Assembly (NCBI GenBank): GCA_019914945.1
Contig: CM034108.1
Coordinates: forward strand, 10,604,280 to 10,668,279
Direction of reading: 5' to 3'
DNA length: 64,000 bases
Source of the DNA: Typha latifolia
Taxonomy: Eukaryota > Streptophyta > Magnoliopsida > Poales > Typhaceae
The position numbers were made by a program, and so were the translations under genes. The notes beneath the pieces were generated by a model that was not told where the DNA came from, searched no databases, and saw only the letters and a list, made by a program, of their open reading frames with translations. Below are positions 45,111 to 55,842 of this stretch, one piece after another. Every line of letters begins with the position of its first letter. Position 1 is the stretch's first letter.

Positions 45111-45659
45111 GACTAATCCTCTCCCCTGTTTAATCCCAATATAGGCCATGCCTTGCCTATTTTCTCTAAGAATGGGAAGTTGCCACATCGCAGACTTGAG
45201 GTTTCTCTGGATGGCAATGAGATCTTGTCTACCATTTACTCTTCTTTGTTGCCATGTGTTAACATTTATCATATTCATCCTTTGGTCATCAACTCTCATC
45301 TTTGAACCCTTCTGATCAATGTATCCTAGTCCTCTCCTCGAGCTCTCCGTCGAACTCCTCAAGCCTACCTCCCTCTCACCCATTATCGTATCTATCCTCA
45401 TCCCCTTATGCAACTACCATTTCTTTTCTTCGGAGGAGGCAAACCATCCTTACCTCAAGCAGTCGACCCCCATTTTGTATTATGTTATTCCTCTTTTTTT
45501 CATATCTAGGCCTTACTCGTGGGTCCTCCTTGTATGCTAAGGTCTCCTCTGTTTTAGAGGTCGTAGGGTTGCTGCCACCGGTGGTTGACCCATTCTTGTG
45601 CCAATCTCGAAAGGACCTACCCGACCTTCTAAGCGTGGTCAAACTCACGAGGTCTCCTT
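45111..45659. other. Unassigned, possibly the rest of the LINE relic
   Basis: Short open frames on both strands with Ser/Pro-rich translations and no recognisable motif. It may be the linker part of the preceding ORF1. Confidence 0.3.
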
Positions 45660-46025
45660 AAGAAGGAAAAATGGTGTATCGCTATTAGATAGTTGTACTC
45701 CATTGTATCTTACGATGATTTATATTATACATGTCAGATTATATTGTACTTGTGTATTAGTTATTTTAGTTTATATCTTGATGGATTGTCGTGGCCTGTG
45801 TGGATCTTGCTAGATATGATTAGTATAGATTTAGATATTTATATGTTAAAATGGTTATTTTGAGATGATAATATGATTTATTTTGAGGTGGATATGTAAA
45901 TACAGGTGTATCTCCGTACACAGCGGCTCCACTTGTCCTATCGCATGCGCCACCCGTGCCGTATGGGGCACGTAGGCAAGCCGGACAGGAGCGTTATAAT
46001 TCAAGTGGTATTAGAGCCTAAGCTT
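45660..46025 (+). mobile_element. LTR 3' part with primer-binding site
   Basis: GC-rich CGCATGCGCCACCCGTGCC-type sequence ends GCGTTATAATTCA and is followed by AGTGGTATTAGAGCC (from about 46007), a primer site complementary to initiator tRNA-Met. The left border is not visible and no gag or pol frame follows. Confidence 0.5.
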
Positions 46026-46820
46026 AAAGGTGATATAGTAAACCATTAAGAATATTAGTTGTCGCTTTATTCTAGGATTATGGTAGTAGTCGATCTTTAC
46101 GAGTTGGATATTGTTTAGTTGAGATAAATGTCTAAGTGGTAATGTTGAGTTTATTAAGTATTGATATTTGGCAATGTTGATAGAAATAATTTGAGAGATT
46201 TGCATGTTGAGAATTTATTTGGGCTACTAATGGATAGGAAGAAGTATTTCTTTTCATCATGCATTCATGCACTATAGAGGATATATATTGATATGTTATA
46301 ATCCTTGAAGCATAATATTGGAGATGTATACATATTCATATGATTTGATAAAGTGTAGAAATTTGTAAATAGGTTAAGATATTTATTGTAACAACTTCTT
46401 CCCCTTCACTCTAAAGAAATTAACTTAGCACCTATCTAGCTATTGAAAGCTAACAAGCTAGGGTTCATCCGACCTTCAACCACTTTTCAATCAATATCTC
46501 AAAATCTAGTAATCCAAATCTTGTAATCTTAGATTTGTTGGAAAGCTCTTTTCAAGGACGACAACATATCCAAATTTCAGAAAGATCCAAAGGTTAGATT
46601 ATCCGTAGTTTCCTTCGAAAGTCACGTCATCAATCTAGTCCAAAACCGGTACGGATCAAATCAAGCCAGTTCGTAACAATATACTAGTTAGTTTAGTATC
46701 ATTGATTAATTTCAGTAAATATAAAAAGCAGGAGTTAAAATAAAAATAAGAAGAAAAGAGGGGACGAAATAAGTTTTTCTTAAAATATAACATTTTCACA
46801 AAGAATTCATGTATTACAAT
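46026..46820. other. AT-rich region with a possible second LTR fragment
   Basis: A segment from TGTAACAACTTC (about 46387) to AGTTCGTAACA (about 46680) looks LTR-like, but I see no matching flanks. No gene. Confidence 0.3.
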
Positions 46821-47547
46821 GCCAACTCTCTTATTCTATCACTGTACCTAGAAAGAAACAAATTCGGGCCGATAGGTTCTAAACCCCAAGCCGGCCCTAA
46901 GCGCAAATAACAAATAAGATTCTTATCGGTCGAGAAGAGAAAGTTGAATGCAGAACCTAATTTTGGACCCATCCTAACAATAACTATGGCACTGCCACGC
47001 CACTGTCTTTATGAATAATATATTTTTTGAATATAGATTGTTTATAATAATAACCATTAATTGCACAGACCAACGCACCAAACCAACTCAAAGTCTTCTC
47101 TTGTCCGTTAAAAAGGAAAAGAAAAATCCTCTCTTGTCTGACGTTGAGTTGTCTTCTTCGCAACTTAATCAGACCACTTTTCCTCGGAACATTTTAATAC
47201 GATCTAATCAATTTCTTCTCATTTCAACCAAATTCGCTCCTCCTTGTTACTACTAGATCTTCTGTCTCTGTTCATTTACTCCTCTCTGATTCCTTGCAGC
47301 TGTGACTAGTCTTGCTCATCATGGAATTTTTCGATTCTATCATGGACCACGGACAACATATACCGTCCACTTAAAAGTATTTCTGTGTCTTCTCGTCTGT
47401 AAGAAAGGAAAAAAGTCTCCTCTTCTCCGACACTGAGTTGTCTTCTTCATCACTTAATCAGATCAATTTTCCCATACCCATTCTCTACTCATTTGAATCA
47501 AATTTCCTCCTCCTTGTTACTACTACCTCTTCTATATCTTGCTCATC
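46821..47547 (+). promoter_or_regulatory. NLR5 upstream region, partly tandemly duplicated
   Basis: 46821-47320 is paralogous to the NLR4 upstream region, including CCATTAATTGCA at 47054-47065. The leader block (TCTTGTC, GAGTTGTCTTCTTC, CTTAATCAGA, CTCCTCCTTGTTACTAC, CTTGCTCATCATGGAAT) then occurs twice, ending at ATGs 47321 and 47548. Confidence 0.7.
47321..47374 (+). pseudogene. Decoy NLR5 start, 17-codon upstream ORF
   Basis: The ATG at 47321 opens MEFFDSIMDHGQHIPST, then TAA. It mirrors the true N-terminus (MEFFESILDN), but a 7-bp duplication in GGACCACGGACAAC shifts the frame. It lies in the first of two leader copies, 174 bp before the real ATG. If transcription starts upstream it would be a short upstream ORF. 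Confidence 0.8.
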
Positions 47548-50181
47548 ATGGAATTCTTCGAGTCTATCCTGGACAACATGTCCCGTCCACTTAAAGATTT
47601 CTGTGTCTACACCACGTCATGTCAATACTACGTAGAAACTCTGGAGGATGGAATGAATGAGCTGAAGGGCATTAGAGATGATACCAAGCGAAGGATTGAC
47701 GTGGCGAAGCGGCGGCGGCGGCGGCGGCGCATGGAGCCTACGAACGAAGTGGAATTGTGGCTGAAGAGAGTGCAGAAGCTCGAAGAACGGGCGGCGAAAA
47801 TCAACCAGGAGTACCAGGAGTGTACTGCCCTGGGGAGAAAATTGCGACGCATTATATCCACATATCGGATCGGCAAGAAGGCTGATCAGACGCTCAAGCA
47901 GGCACTTAATTTGAAGAGAAAAGGTTATAACTTCAGAAAGGTGGCCAATGAATTAGTCCAAGTCCGTTTCGAGGAGATGCCAAGCACGCCGGTCGTCAGC
48001 ATGGCCTCCTCGCTTGACCAACTCTGCGATTCTCTCGCAAACGACGAGGTAAGCGTCGTAGGGATCTATGGCATGGGCGGTGTTGGAAAGACCGCTCTCC
48101 TGAGCAAATTCAACAACGAGATCCTCGCGGTAGATGCAGACATCGACTTGGCAATCTACATCGAGGTCGCGAAGGATTTCGACATGAAAGAGATCCAGAA
48201 GGTGATAGGAGATCGCCTCGGCTTGTCATGGGATAGGAAGACGTCTAAAGAACGTGCACTGGTTCTGTACAAGGTATTAAGCGAGATGAACTTTGTGCTA
48301 CTTCTTGATGATCTATGGGAGCCTTTGAATCTTCGGAAGCTAGGAGTTCCGATACCGAAGCGGCAATCGAAGAGCAAGATCATATTGGCGACACGAATCG
48401 AAGACGTCTGCGATCAGATGGATGCCAAGAAAAAAATCAAGGTGGAGTGCTTGCCACGGGATGAGGCATGGGAGTTGTTCCAAGAGAAGGTCGGTGAGGC
48501 ATTAGTCTGCTCCAACTCCAGGATCCAACGCCACGCAAAGGAGGTAGCCGACAAATGTGGCGGTCTTCCCCTCGCGCTCATCACTGTCGGTCAGGCGATG
48601 GCAAGCAAGAGGACTGCAGACGAGTGGAAGCATGCCATCACCGTCCTCAAGATGGCACCATGGCTGCTCCTTGGCATGGAGACTGATGTCTTCAATCATC
48701 TGAAACGCAGCTACGATAACTTGCCCACTGATAAGTTGAGGACTTGCCTCTTCTACTGCTCTCTTTTCCCTGAAGAATCCACCATCTATAAGGACAGGAT
48801 CACTGCTTATTGCATAGGTGAAAGAATAATACATAACCTATACGGTCATCAGCTGGATGAAATCTATAACATGGGGAATCATCTTCTTGGTGTACTGAAA
48901 ACAGCTTCCTTACTGGAACGAGGTGATGATGAAGACTATATCAAGATGCATCCCATGGTCCGAGCCACGGTCTTGTGGATTGCAGCATTAGAATTCGGGG
49001 CCAAGAAGACGGAATGTATAGTGCAGGCCGGAGTCGGGCTGAAGGAAGCGCCGAGAGCTGAGAAATGGACCGAAGCCGAGACGATGTCACTAACGCATAA
49101 CGACATACATGAACTCTATGAGACACCCAAGAGCCCTCATCTGCGAGCTCTGATGCTTTCAAAAAACCCTGCATTGGAGAAGATATGTGATGGATTCTTT
49201 CAGTTCATGCCATCTCTTAGAGTCTTGGATATTTCAAATACTTCAATAAGTGAGTTGCCGTCAGAGATAGGCTCGTTGGCTTGCTTGCAGTATCTTGACT
49301 TGTGTAATACCATAATCAAGTCGCTACCAAGGGAGCTTGGATCTCTGGTGAATTTAAGATCTCTGCTACTCTCTAATACGCCTATCAAAACAATCCCGAG
49401 CGGCGTGATAGGTGGTCTGTTGGCATTGGAGTTGTTGTACATGGGCCAAAGCTATGGAGATTGGAAGGTTGGGTGTAGTGGCACAGGGGTGGAGTTCCAA
49501 GAGTTGGAGAGTTTAAGGAGGCTCAGGGCACTTAACATAACTATACAAACTGATGCTGCTTTGCAGAAACTCTCGCAATCACATCAACTCGCAGGATCAA
49601 CAGGATATCTTCATTTAGAGGGCTGCCCTGGATTGGTGACAATCCAATTGCCTTCTTCGCATCTCTGGAAGAACATGACTGGATTGAGAGTCATGCGGAT
49701 TGATAGTTGTGGCGACTTAGAAGATGTGATCGTTGATGGCAGCAGTGCAGATGACGAGCTGCAAATCCTGGCTAATCTTGAGAATGTCACACTTCAAGGG
49801 CTAAAGAAGGCTAGGATTGTCTGGAAAGGTGGTTGTGTTGAACACCTTACATACTTAAACATTTGGTTTTGCATTGGAATAGAGCAGCTGATTGAAACAC
49901 CGAGTGAAGAAGAACGTAGGATGATCACTCCCTTCCCAAACCTCAAGGTGTTGTATCTCTATAGCCTGCCAAAGTTTAAGAGATTAAGCAGTGGAAGGAC
50001 TTTATTGGCCTTCCCCTCATTGAAGATCCTCAAGGTGGTGGAGTGCCCCAAGCTCATTGCACTAAAGTTATCTGCAGATAAAGTAAAGGAGATCAAAGGT
50101 ACCAGGGGATGGTGGGATGGATTGGAATGGGATGATGATGACCGCATGTCTACTTTCTTGCCCCTCTTCAAGCCGCTGTGA
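47548..50181 (+). CDS. CC-NB-LRR immune receptor NLR5 (RPS2/RPS5-like)
   Basis: 877 residues from ATG 47548 (MEFFESILDNMSRPLKDFCV). The CC domain is 1-150, with an arginine run at about 55-61 coded by an expanded CGG repeat where NLR4 has only three arginines. NB-ARC: P-loop GMGGVGKTA 175-183, kinase-2 LLLDDLW, RNBS-B KIILATR, CGGLPLAL, RNBS-D CLFYCSLFP. The switch motif is MHP, followed by RATVLWIAALEFG with one residue more than the paralogues. LRRs run to the C-terminus with the WDDDD tail; the acidic loop is short (EEERR). NLR4 and NLR5 form a pair by their shared N-terminus (ETLEDGMNELKGIRDD, RMEPTNEVELWLKRV) and upstream DNA. All NB signatures are intact; ligand unknown. Confidence 0.93.
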   Translation: MEFFESILDNMSRPLKDFCVYTTSCQYYVETLEDGMNELKGIRDDTKRRIDVAKRRRRRRRMEPTNEVELWLKRVQKLEERAAKINQEYQECTALGRKLRRIISTYRIGKKADQTLKQALNLKRKGYNFRKVANELVQVRFEEMPSTPVVSMASSLDQLCDSLANDEVSVVGIYGMGGVGKTALLSKFNNEILAVDADIDLAIYIEVAKDFDMKEIQKVIGDRLGLSWDRKTSKERALVLYKVLSEMNFVLLLDDLWEPLNLRKLGVPIPKRQSKSKIILATRIEDVCDQMDAKKKIKVECLPRDEAWELFQEKVGEALVCSNSRIQRHAKEVADKCGGLPLALITVGQAMASKRTADEWKHAITVLKMAPWLLLGMETDVFNHLKRSYDNLPTDKLRTCLFYCSLFPEESTIYKDRITAYCIGERIIHNLYGHQLDEIYNMGNHLLGVLKTASLLERGDDEDYIKMHPMVRATVLWIAALEFGAKKTECIVQAGVGLKEAPRAEKWTEAETMSLTHNDIHELYETPKSPHLRALMLSKNPALEKICDGFFQFMPSLRVLDISNTSISELPSEIGSLACLQYLDLCNTIIKSLPRELGSLVNLRSLLLSNTPIKTIPSGVIGGLLALELLYMGQSYGDWKVGCSGTGVEFQELESLRRLRALNITIQTDAALQKLSQSHQLAGSTGYLHLEGCPGLVTIQLPSSHLWKNMTGLRVMRIDSCGDLEDVIVDGSSADDELQILANLENVTLQGLKKARIVWKGGCVEHLTYLNIWFCIGIEQLIETPSEEERRMITPFPNLKVLYLYSLPKFKRLSSGRTLLAFPSLKILKVVECPKLIALKLSADKVKEIKGTRGWWDGLEWDDDDRMSTFLPLFKPL

Positions 50182-52079
50182 TGGATGGTGACTTCGTTCA
50201 TCCACAATGTTGATGTCTATCTCGTTCTTTTCAAAATAATTGGCATCTGCGAGTGTGTAACTACAGGCTCGCCATTGTACAAGAGTTGTTCTGTATGTTA
50301 TAGTAACCTTGAACTATTTTTCCTTGTGCTAAGCTGAGGTTCACAAATTCCCAATCAAAACAATTCCCAAGTTTAGATCTTTTAAGGATCATTCATAAGG
50401 AGGTGAGTGAATCCATGTAGGATTTGGGAGTAGGAGATAGAATCTCTTCTAGTTCTAGCTCAGCGTTTGAGTATCAATAAGAATTTAGACTCTAAATAAC
50501 CCATTTGGCCTGACATGTACTAATATGTATCTATATATATAAGTGAAGTTTAATCGAATAAGAATTAATATCATAGACTAACTATTACTTGGGGACCGAG
50601 CATGCAGCTGGTTTAGCAACACTCAGAGAGAAAACTAGATTCTTTAAAGCAATTTCATCCAATGCAATTCTTAAATACAACCTATTAAGAACCCAATTAT
50701 GTTAGTCTAGAGGGAGAAATATAGACTGCAGAGATCAGAAAAAGCTGAGAAAAAGAGCAGGCTCTTACCAGGGAAGTAAGGTTTCCATTTTCTCAAATAA
50801 GACGGGTCTTATAATTATTTTATCAGCACCTAGTTCATTGATAAGTCTACCTTAGCGAGCAACTTCTGGTCATAATAGGGTTAAAGTTAGTGCTCAAAAG
50901 TTTGTTACTCAAGCATGCAGCAAGTGTATTTTGGGAACTAAACAACTGAATAGCCATAGAATGGGTGGAACGTGTAAAGGAAATTGAAGATAATTTATAC
51001 GACACCAAGTAAGCATAACTTGCCTCCATATATTTCCGTTCGTCGAACACAATAAAGCTGATTTTTAGACTCATAAATCTATTTCTGATGGTTGACAATG
51101 AGGCCTACTCAAAATACAATAGAATTTCCCTTTTAGCATCATAGGGACAAACTCAGAAATCTGGAACTTACCAATGAGAACTTCTCACATTATAAGCGAC
51201 AAAATAGTAAGAACTCTGCGTATAAATTGTAAAAAATCATGGCCCACTATTGCTGAGTATGAAACCAAACAAGTGAAATTTAATAGAAAAAGGTCATTTT
51301 TTAGTATTATAAATGACAAAATAGTAAAAGCTACGCTTATAAATTTTAAAAAGTTCATGGCTCACCTTCGCTGAATATGAAACCAAACTGCAATATGAAA
51401 GAAAAAGGTTTTTCCCTATTACATCTCAACAGCCAATTGATACCGAAACACCATTTCTGTAGCCACATTTTCTGGAAAAGAAGGAAATCATATTAGATGT
51501 TATATATAGATTACACATGTAAAGGTTACAAAATAGCATGCACTAAAATTAAGGATGCTTCATCTTATAGATAATGCAGCCATTAATTTACAATACAGTA
51601 AGCATGATACTCCACGTAACAATTGAAGTATTCAGCGAGCATAATATAACCACATGACAAGCAAACTATAAGGACCAGTGTGAAATTTAATATAAATGAT
51701 TTACATAAAGTGTGACCTCAAAAATGAACCTCTGATTTAACATGGAGATGTCAAAGAAAAATATGAACAAGGGGAAGTACCTTAGCATATTATCTACCAA
51801 GCATTAAAATGTAATAAAACTCATGTATAATTCAAATGAATACTGAAGACTCAAAGTCAATAAGAGCATTAGGTTTCAAATAGTTTTCCTTTTTTTCCTT
51901 TAGTAGAAGAGTTGTAGCCAGCTACTTACACTTCATTGGGGTTTCACAGCCCCAGAAACATCAAAGTACAAAAGATGTATCAGTTCTTGAGAGTATACAA
52001 TCCTCTATCAATTTTAGCCTACCTGGCTAACCAGTTTGTCATGGCACAGTCTTTGCAACAGGTGTGTTGGAACACAGCC
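50182..52079. other. NLR5 downstream flank, duplicated elsewhere
   Basis: 50182-50560 matches the NLR2 and NLR3 3' flanks and 50700-51400 matches 34790-35460. From 51420 to 52079 I see no gene and no repeat border. Confidence 0.5.
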
Positions 52080-52980
52080 TCCTCAAGAAAGTGGAGCAGG
52101 TGAAAACTATCTTCTACCAAGTTGCAAATATGTCAGGGTGGTATGATTGTATGGTAAGTTTTTTGTGGAAACCTATTCCTATTGAAGCCATTCATGGGAT
52201 AATGGCAAACTTTTGGCCGTTGTTGGCTCCGTTTTGGCTTATCATATACCTAATGGATTCTATCTCTTCCGACCTGCGTTCGAGGAAGATATGACCAGGG
52301 TGCTCACTGAAGAGTAGTGGTCTATTAGAGGCCAGATCCTTAACTTGATTCCATAGAGGCTCAATTTCATGGCTCCGAAAGAAATCATTAAATCTACCTT
52401 CACATTGAGATTTCACATTTGAGATTCTAACCTCTATTGCGCAAAGCTGGGCAGGCCTCTCTGGGTGTATATTACCACTGTGTCGCGTGCTTGGAGTTGC
52501 TATGCTCATGAGTGTTGATTTGGATTTGGCGAAACATTGCAAAGAGCAACGTCAATGAGGTTGGTTATGAGGAAGATGCAGGTCAAGTTCACCTACGAGT
52601 ATCTTTCGCTTGTGGCTGGGTTGGTCATGCCGTGGGAGAATGTCTAAAACCGCCGAAGCGGAAGACTCTAACCACCTTTAATAACAGTGGGATCAAAATC
52701 CCCATCAAAGCAAAGGCAAGTGAGAAGGATGATAATCATATTGGGGCTAATGTCATTGTGCAGGTCGAAGATGATGCTGTCCAGCAGGCAAAGATGCTGT
52801 ATGGTCCATTGTTCCATATTGATTGGAGCAAAAGGAGGAAGGCTAGGGGCAGGCCACATATGGGGATCGTGGTGGCAGCATGACAGAATGTGATGCACCT
52901 GGTGGATCGGATCCTAAGCAGATTCTCAACTGCAACAGTTCGATGGCGAAGGAATGTGATGCAAATGCGGTCTCTCCAAC
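52080..52980 (+). pseudogene. LINE ORF1 relic (DUF4283 plus zinc knuckle)
   Basis: With two stops and at least one shift the plus strand reads IEAIHGIMANFWPLLAPFWL, then NGFYLFRPAFEEDMTRVLTE, WSIRGQILNLIP and a zinc-knuckle-like CGWVGHAVGEC. This is the DUF4283 then CCHC layout of plant L1-type LINE ORF1. The first knuckle cysteine is replaced. It belongs with the endonuclease relic at 55843. Confidence 0.75.
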
Positions 52981-54322
52981 CCATGTAACTATTAGAATCT
53001 GGCGGATCTAGATGGGAAGGAGGATCCTGTGGTGTAGAATCCTATTAACCTGATGCAGGCTAAAGCTAAAGAGGGTGACGTGGCATCAAGGGCGATCATT
53101 GGCTGCCTTGTTGACCTCTTTATAGGAAGTTCGAATGGCGTGGCCTACTCAAAATGGCTCCCTATCAATTTGCCTGTTGCAGTGAATGGAATGAAAGAGC
53201 CTCAAGTAATGCACCCTGTCTCAAACAGCTCCCGTATCACTTTACTTTCTGTAGTGGAGGGGACAGAAGGGCCTCAAGTAGTTTACCCTATCAGGATATT
53301 AAATGCATTAAAAATCCCCGCATCCTTACATCGTGAGCCCATCCTCCCATCCTTTTGTGTCTCCTTGAGGTAGGGTGGCACTTCAAATTGGGATTGACTA
53401 GGGCCTCGTGTAAGTAACCCTATCAAGGCATTAATGGCTAATAAGACTCTTGTTTCCCAAACCATAAGCCATAAGACTCTTGTTTCCCAAACCATAAGCC
53501 ATACGACTCTTATGGTGAACCGCCCCTCTTTGGTCCCTAAGGGTAAGAGATTTGGGACTTTGGTCCTATGACTTCGTCCTCTCAGACAAATGAGAGGACA
53601 ACGCCATTGCCAAGGTCTCGATAGGAGATATCACTATCTTGATCCCAACAACTAGGGGATCTCTTACTATTCTAGATACTCGCCCTCAAATACCGTTGTC
53701 GCGATTGGGTTATACACTTGTTCAAGTCTGACCCTTGGTGGATAGAGGGGTTGCAACACATGGTCATGCCGTCTTTGATCATCCCTCTCTCATGGCAGTG
53801 TCAGCCCAAACTCACCCCGGTTCGGCCAAGAGATTGCGACTTCCTCGGGTCCAAAATTCTAGCCATGTTGCAGGTCCAACTCGTCTCTGTCTAGCCCATA
53901 GGAAGCTGGAGGGGGCACCCTCAGATCAGAAAGGACAAGTGGTTGGTCCTTGAGTGGCAAAACTGCAGCCCAAGCCGAGGCCGGCCATCATGGTGGTGCG
54001 GGTGTCGCGGGTGGCTCCTACTCGTGCACTCGGTCCAGAGCTGGCCATCGGCCTATCTCTCCTTCCTCCAGTCCAGTCGGGGTTAGGGGAGGTGGTCTTA
54101 GGCCGGTAGTGCAATAGAGAAGGGGTTCCATCGGTCCGTTGGCAGTCCAGGTTGCACCAGGGTGTGGTGGGGGCTCCGATACTCTGCATGGCCCTTGTAG
54201 CTGTCCGGAGTGCCAATTGTCTTTGCGGCTGGCCTCCCCTTCTTTTGGCCCAAAAGAAAAGGGAAGGGTTGTCCTCAGGCCAGGGGGTGAGGTAGGAGAG
54301 GGCCGATCGGGGTTGCGACAAC
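52981..54322 (+). other. Probable LINE ORF1 C-terminal linker
   Basis: Between the two LINE relics: Pro/Ser-rich decayed frames with a small local duplication near 53440-53510 (ACTCTTGTTTCCCAAACCAT twice). GC content rises after 53700. No independent gene is supported. Confidence 0.35.
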
Positions 54323-54833
54323 CAAGGATTCTAGTTTCGGCCGATCCTGAGTGGGATCGGCCGAAACGGATCGGGATCGGCTGGTTTCGGCCTGCAGCAG
54401 GCAGCTGCAGCAGCTGTCACACACACACACAGAGAGAGAGATTAAAAAAAAAGAGGGTGAGAGAGAGAGAAAAATGAAGAGAGAGTGAGGGAGAGGGAAA
54501 GATAAAAAAAAAAGAGTGAGAAAGAGAGAGAGAGAGAGAGAAAGATAGAAAAAAAAAAGTATGAGAGAGAATGAATATTTTAAACTAACAGTTAGAGGGA
54601 TAGGAAAGAAGAGAGGGAGGAAGAGAGATTTTTATTTTTTAGGCTTTATATGTAAGTAATTATTATTTCTTATTTTCTTATAATTTTTTCTAAATTTTTA
54701 GAAATTTCTCAACATTTTTAATAATATTTAGAATTTTATTTAATTAAAATAGTCCGATCCGATACAGGTGGCCGATACGTATCGTTTTTCTGGACGGCCG
54801 ATCCCGATCCCGATACCGATTTTTGGAACCTTG
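54323..54833. mobile_element. Non-autonomous hAT-type element, 511 bp
   Basis: Bounded by CAAGGATTC at the left and the inverted CAAGGTTCC at the right, flanked by the perfect 8-bp duplication GCGACAAC (54315-54322 and 54834-54841). CAAGG-type ends and 8-bp duplications mark hAT elements. The inside has no transposase. It carries CGGCCGATCC-type motifs at both ends, a 13-bp-arm hairpin at 54335-54366, and AC and GA microsatellites (about 54419-54560). Confidence 0.85.
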
Positions 54834-54899
54834 GCGACAACCCTAAACAAGGCTAGAGGCGGCGGCAGCTCCACCTTCGCCGACTGTCCCTAATCACGT

Positions 54900-55685
54900 C
54901 CGATGAGGGATAGGGCCCTCAAGTCTTCTCTCAGCCCTCGCATCTCCAACTTGGACCGCTCTTGCAACTGCAGCAGTCTCTAGAGAAGGAGCGTGGTGAG
55001 GGGCTACTGCGGTGGAGCTCAGTGCACTTGAGAAGGCTTCGGAAGAGCTTTGGCGGCATGCTCAACGAGCTCGAGAAGGCTTCGGCCTCAATCGACATAG
55101 TAGCGTTGGTGGTTGTGGTTGGGGGCTCTCCATTCACTGGCGCCTCAATACCGGCCCTTCGACTAGCCATTGCTCGTGTGGTGGTCATGGCGGAGGAAGG
55201 AGTGGCTCTATACCATTGTTGTGGTTAGCAGTGAGATAGGTAGGAGTCAAGTTGGTTTGGTAAAGAGATGGTGGCGTTGTTTGTGTGTGGCTCGAGAGTG
55301 GACATAATTACGGTGAGTGTGGAGCTGAGGTGGGTTTAGCTCGGCGGAGTGCGGCGGTTAGAGCTAAGGAGGCTTAGTTGAGCTAAGAATGAAGAAGATA
55401 GGCTAGTGGGGTGGGATAGGATAGTCAGCTAGTGGTCTCGGTTTGGGCGCCGCCAACTGAGAATAGAATTTGAAGGGGAGAGAGAGAAAGAGAGAGAATG
55501 GAGGAAATTATGGTAACTTTTCTTGATTCCCTTGAGGTACTAACTATACCTCATTTATAGTGATTACCCATTTTAACTGACTTGCCTTCCAAGCAAACTT
55601 AGACTAGACTCAACTCAACTAGACCAACCAAGCAAGTGAGTTCATGACTCAACTAGACCAACTAACTCTAGGCTGATTCACAACA
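54900..55685 (-). mobile_element. Probable Copia-type LTR inside the LINE relic
   Basis: On the minus strand it begins TGTTGTGAATCAGCC at 55685 and has a TATA-like CACTATAAATGAGG near 55560, followed by a CT-rich leader, a typical LTR promoter layout. The other end is not resolved, so the left coordinate is approximate. Confidence 0.4.
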
Positions 55686-55842
55686 CATTAGCTCAGAATA
55701 AAACAGTGGATAAAGCCTTGGGTACGGCTCGCCGAATGAAAAGAAACGGAAAAAGAATTCCCCAAAACCTTAAAGGAAGGCAACGAAATCCTGAAGTGAG
55801 GACATTATACTGGTAGTGGGTCGGGAACCTCATGAGTGACTA

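Noticed and set aside
55012..55239. Short GC-rich frames near 54930-55240 as a new gene
   Set aside because: They overlap on both strands, lack motifs and lie within a probable LTR inside the LINE relic.
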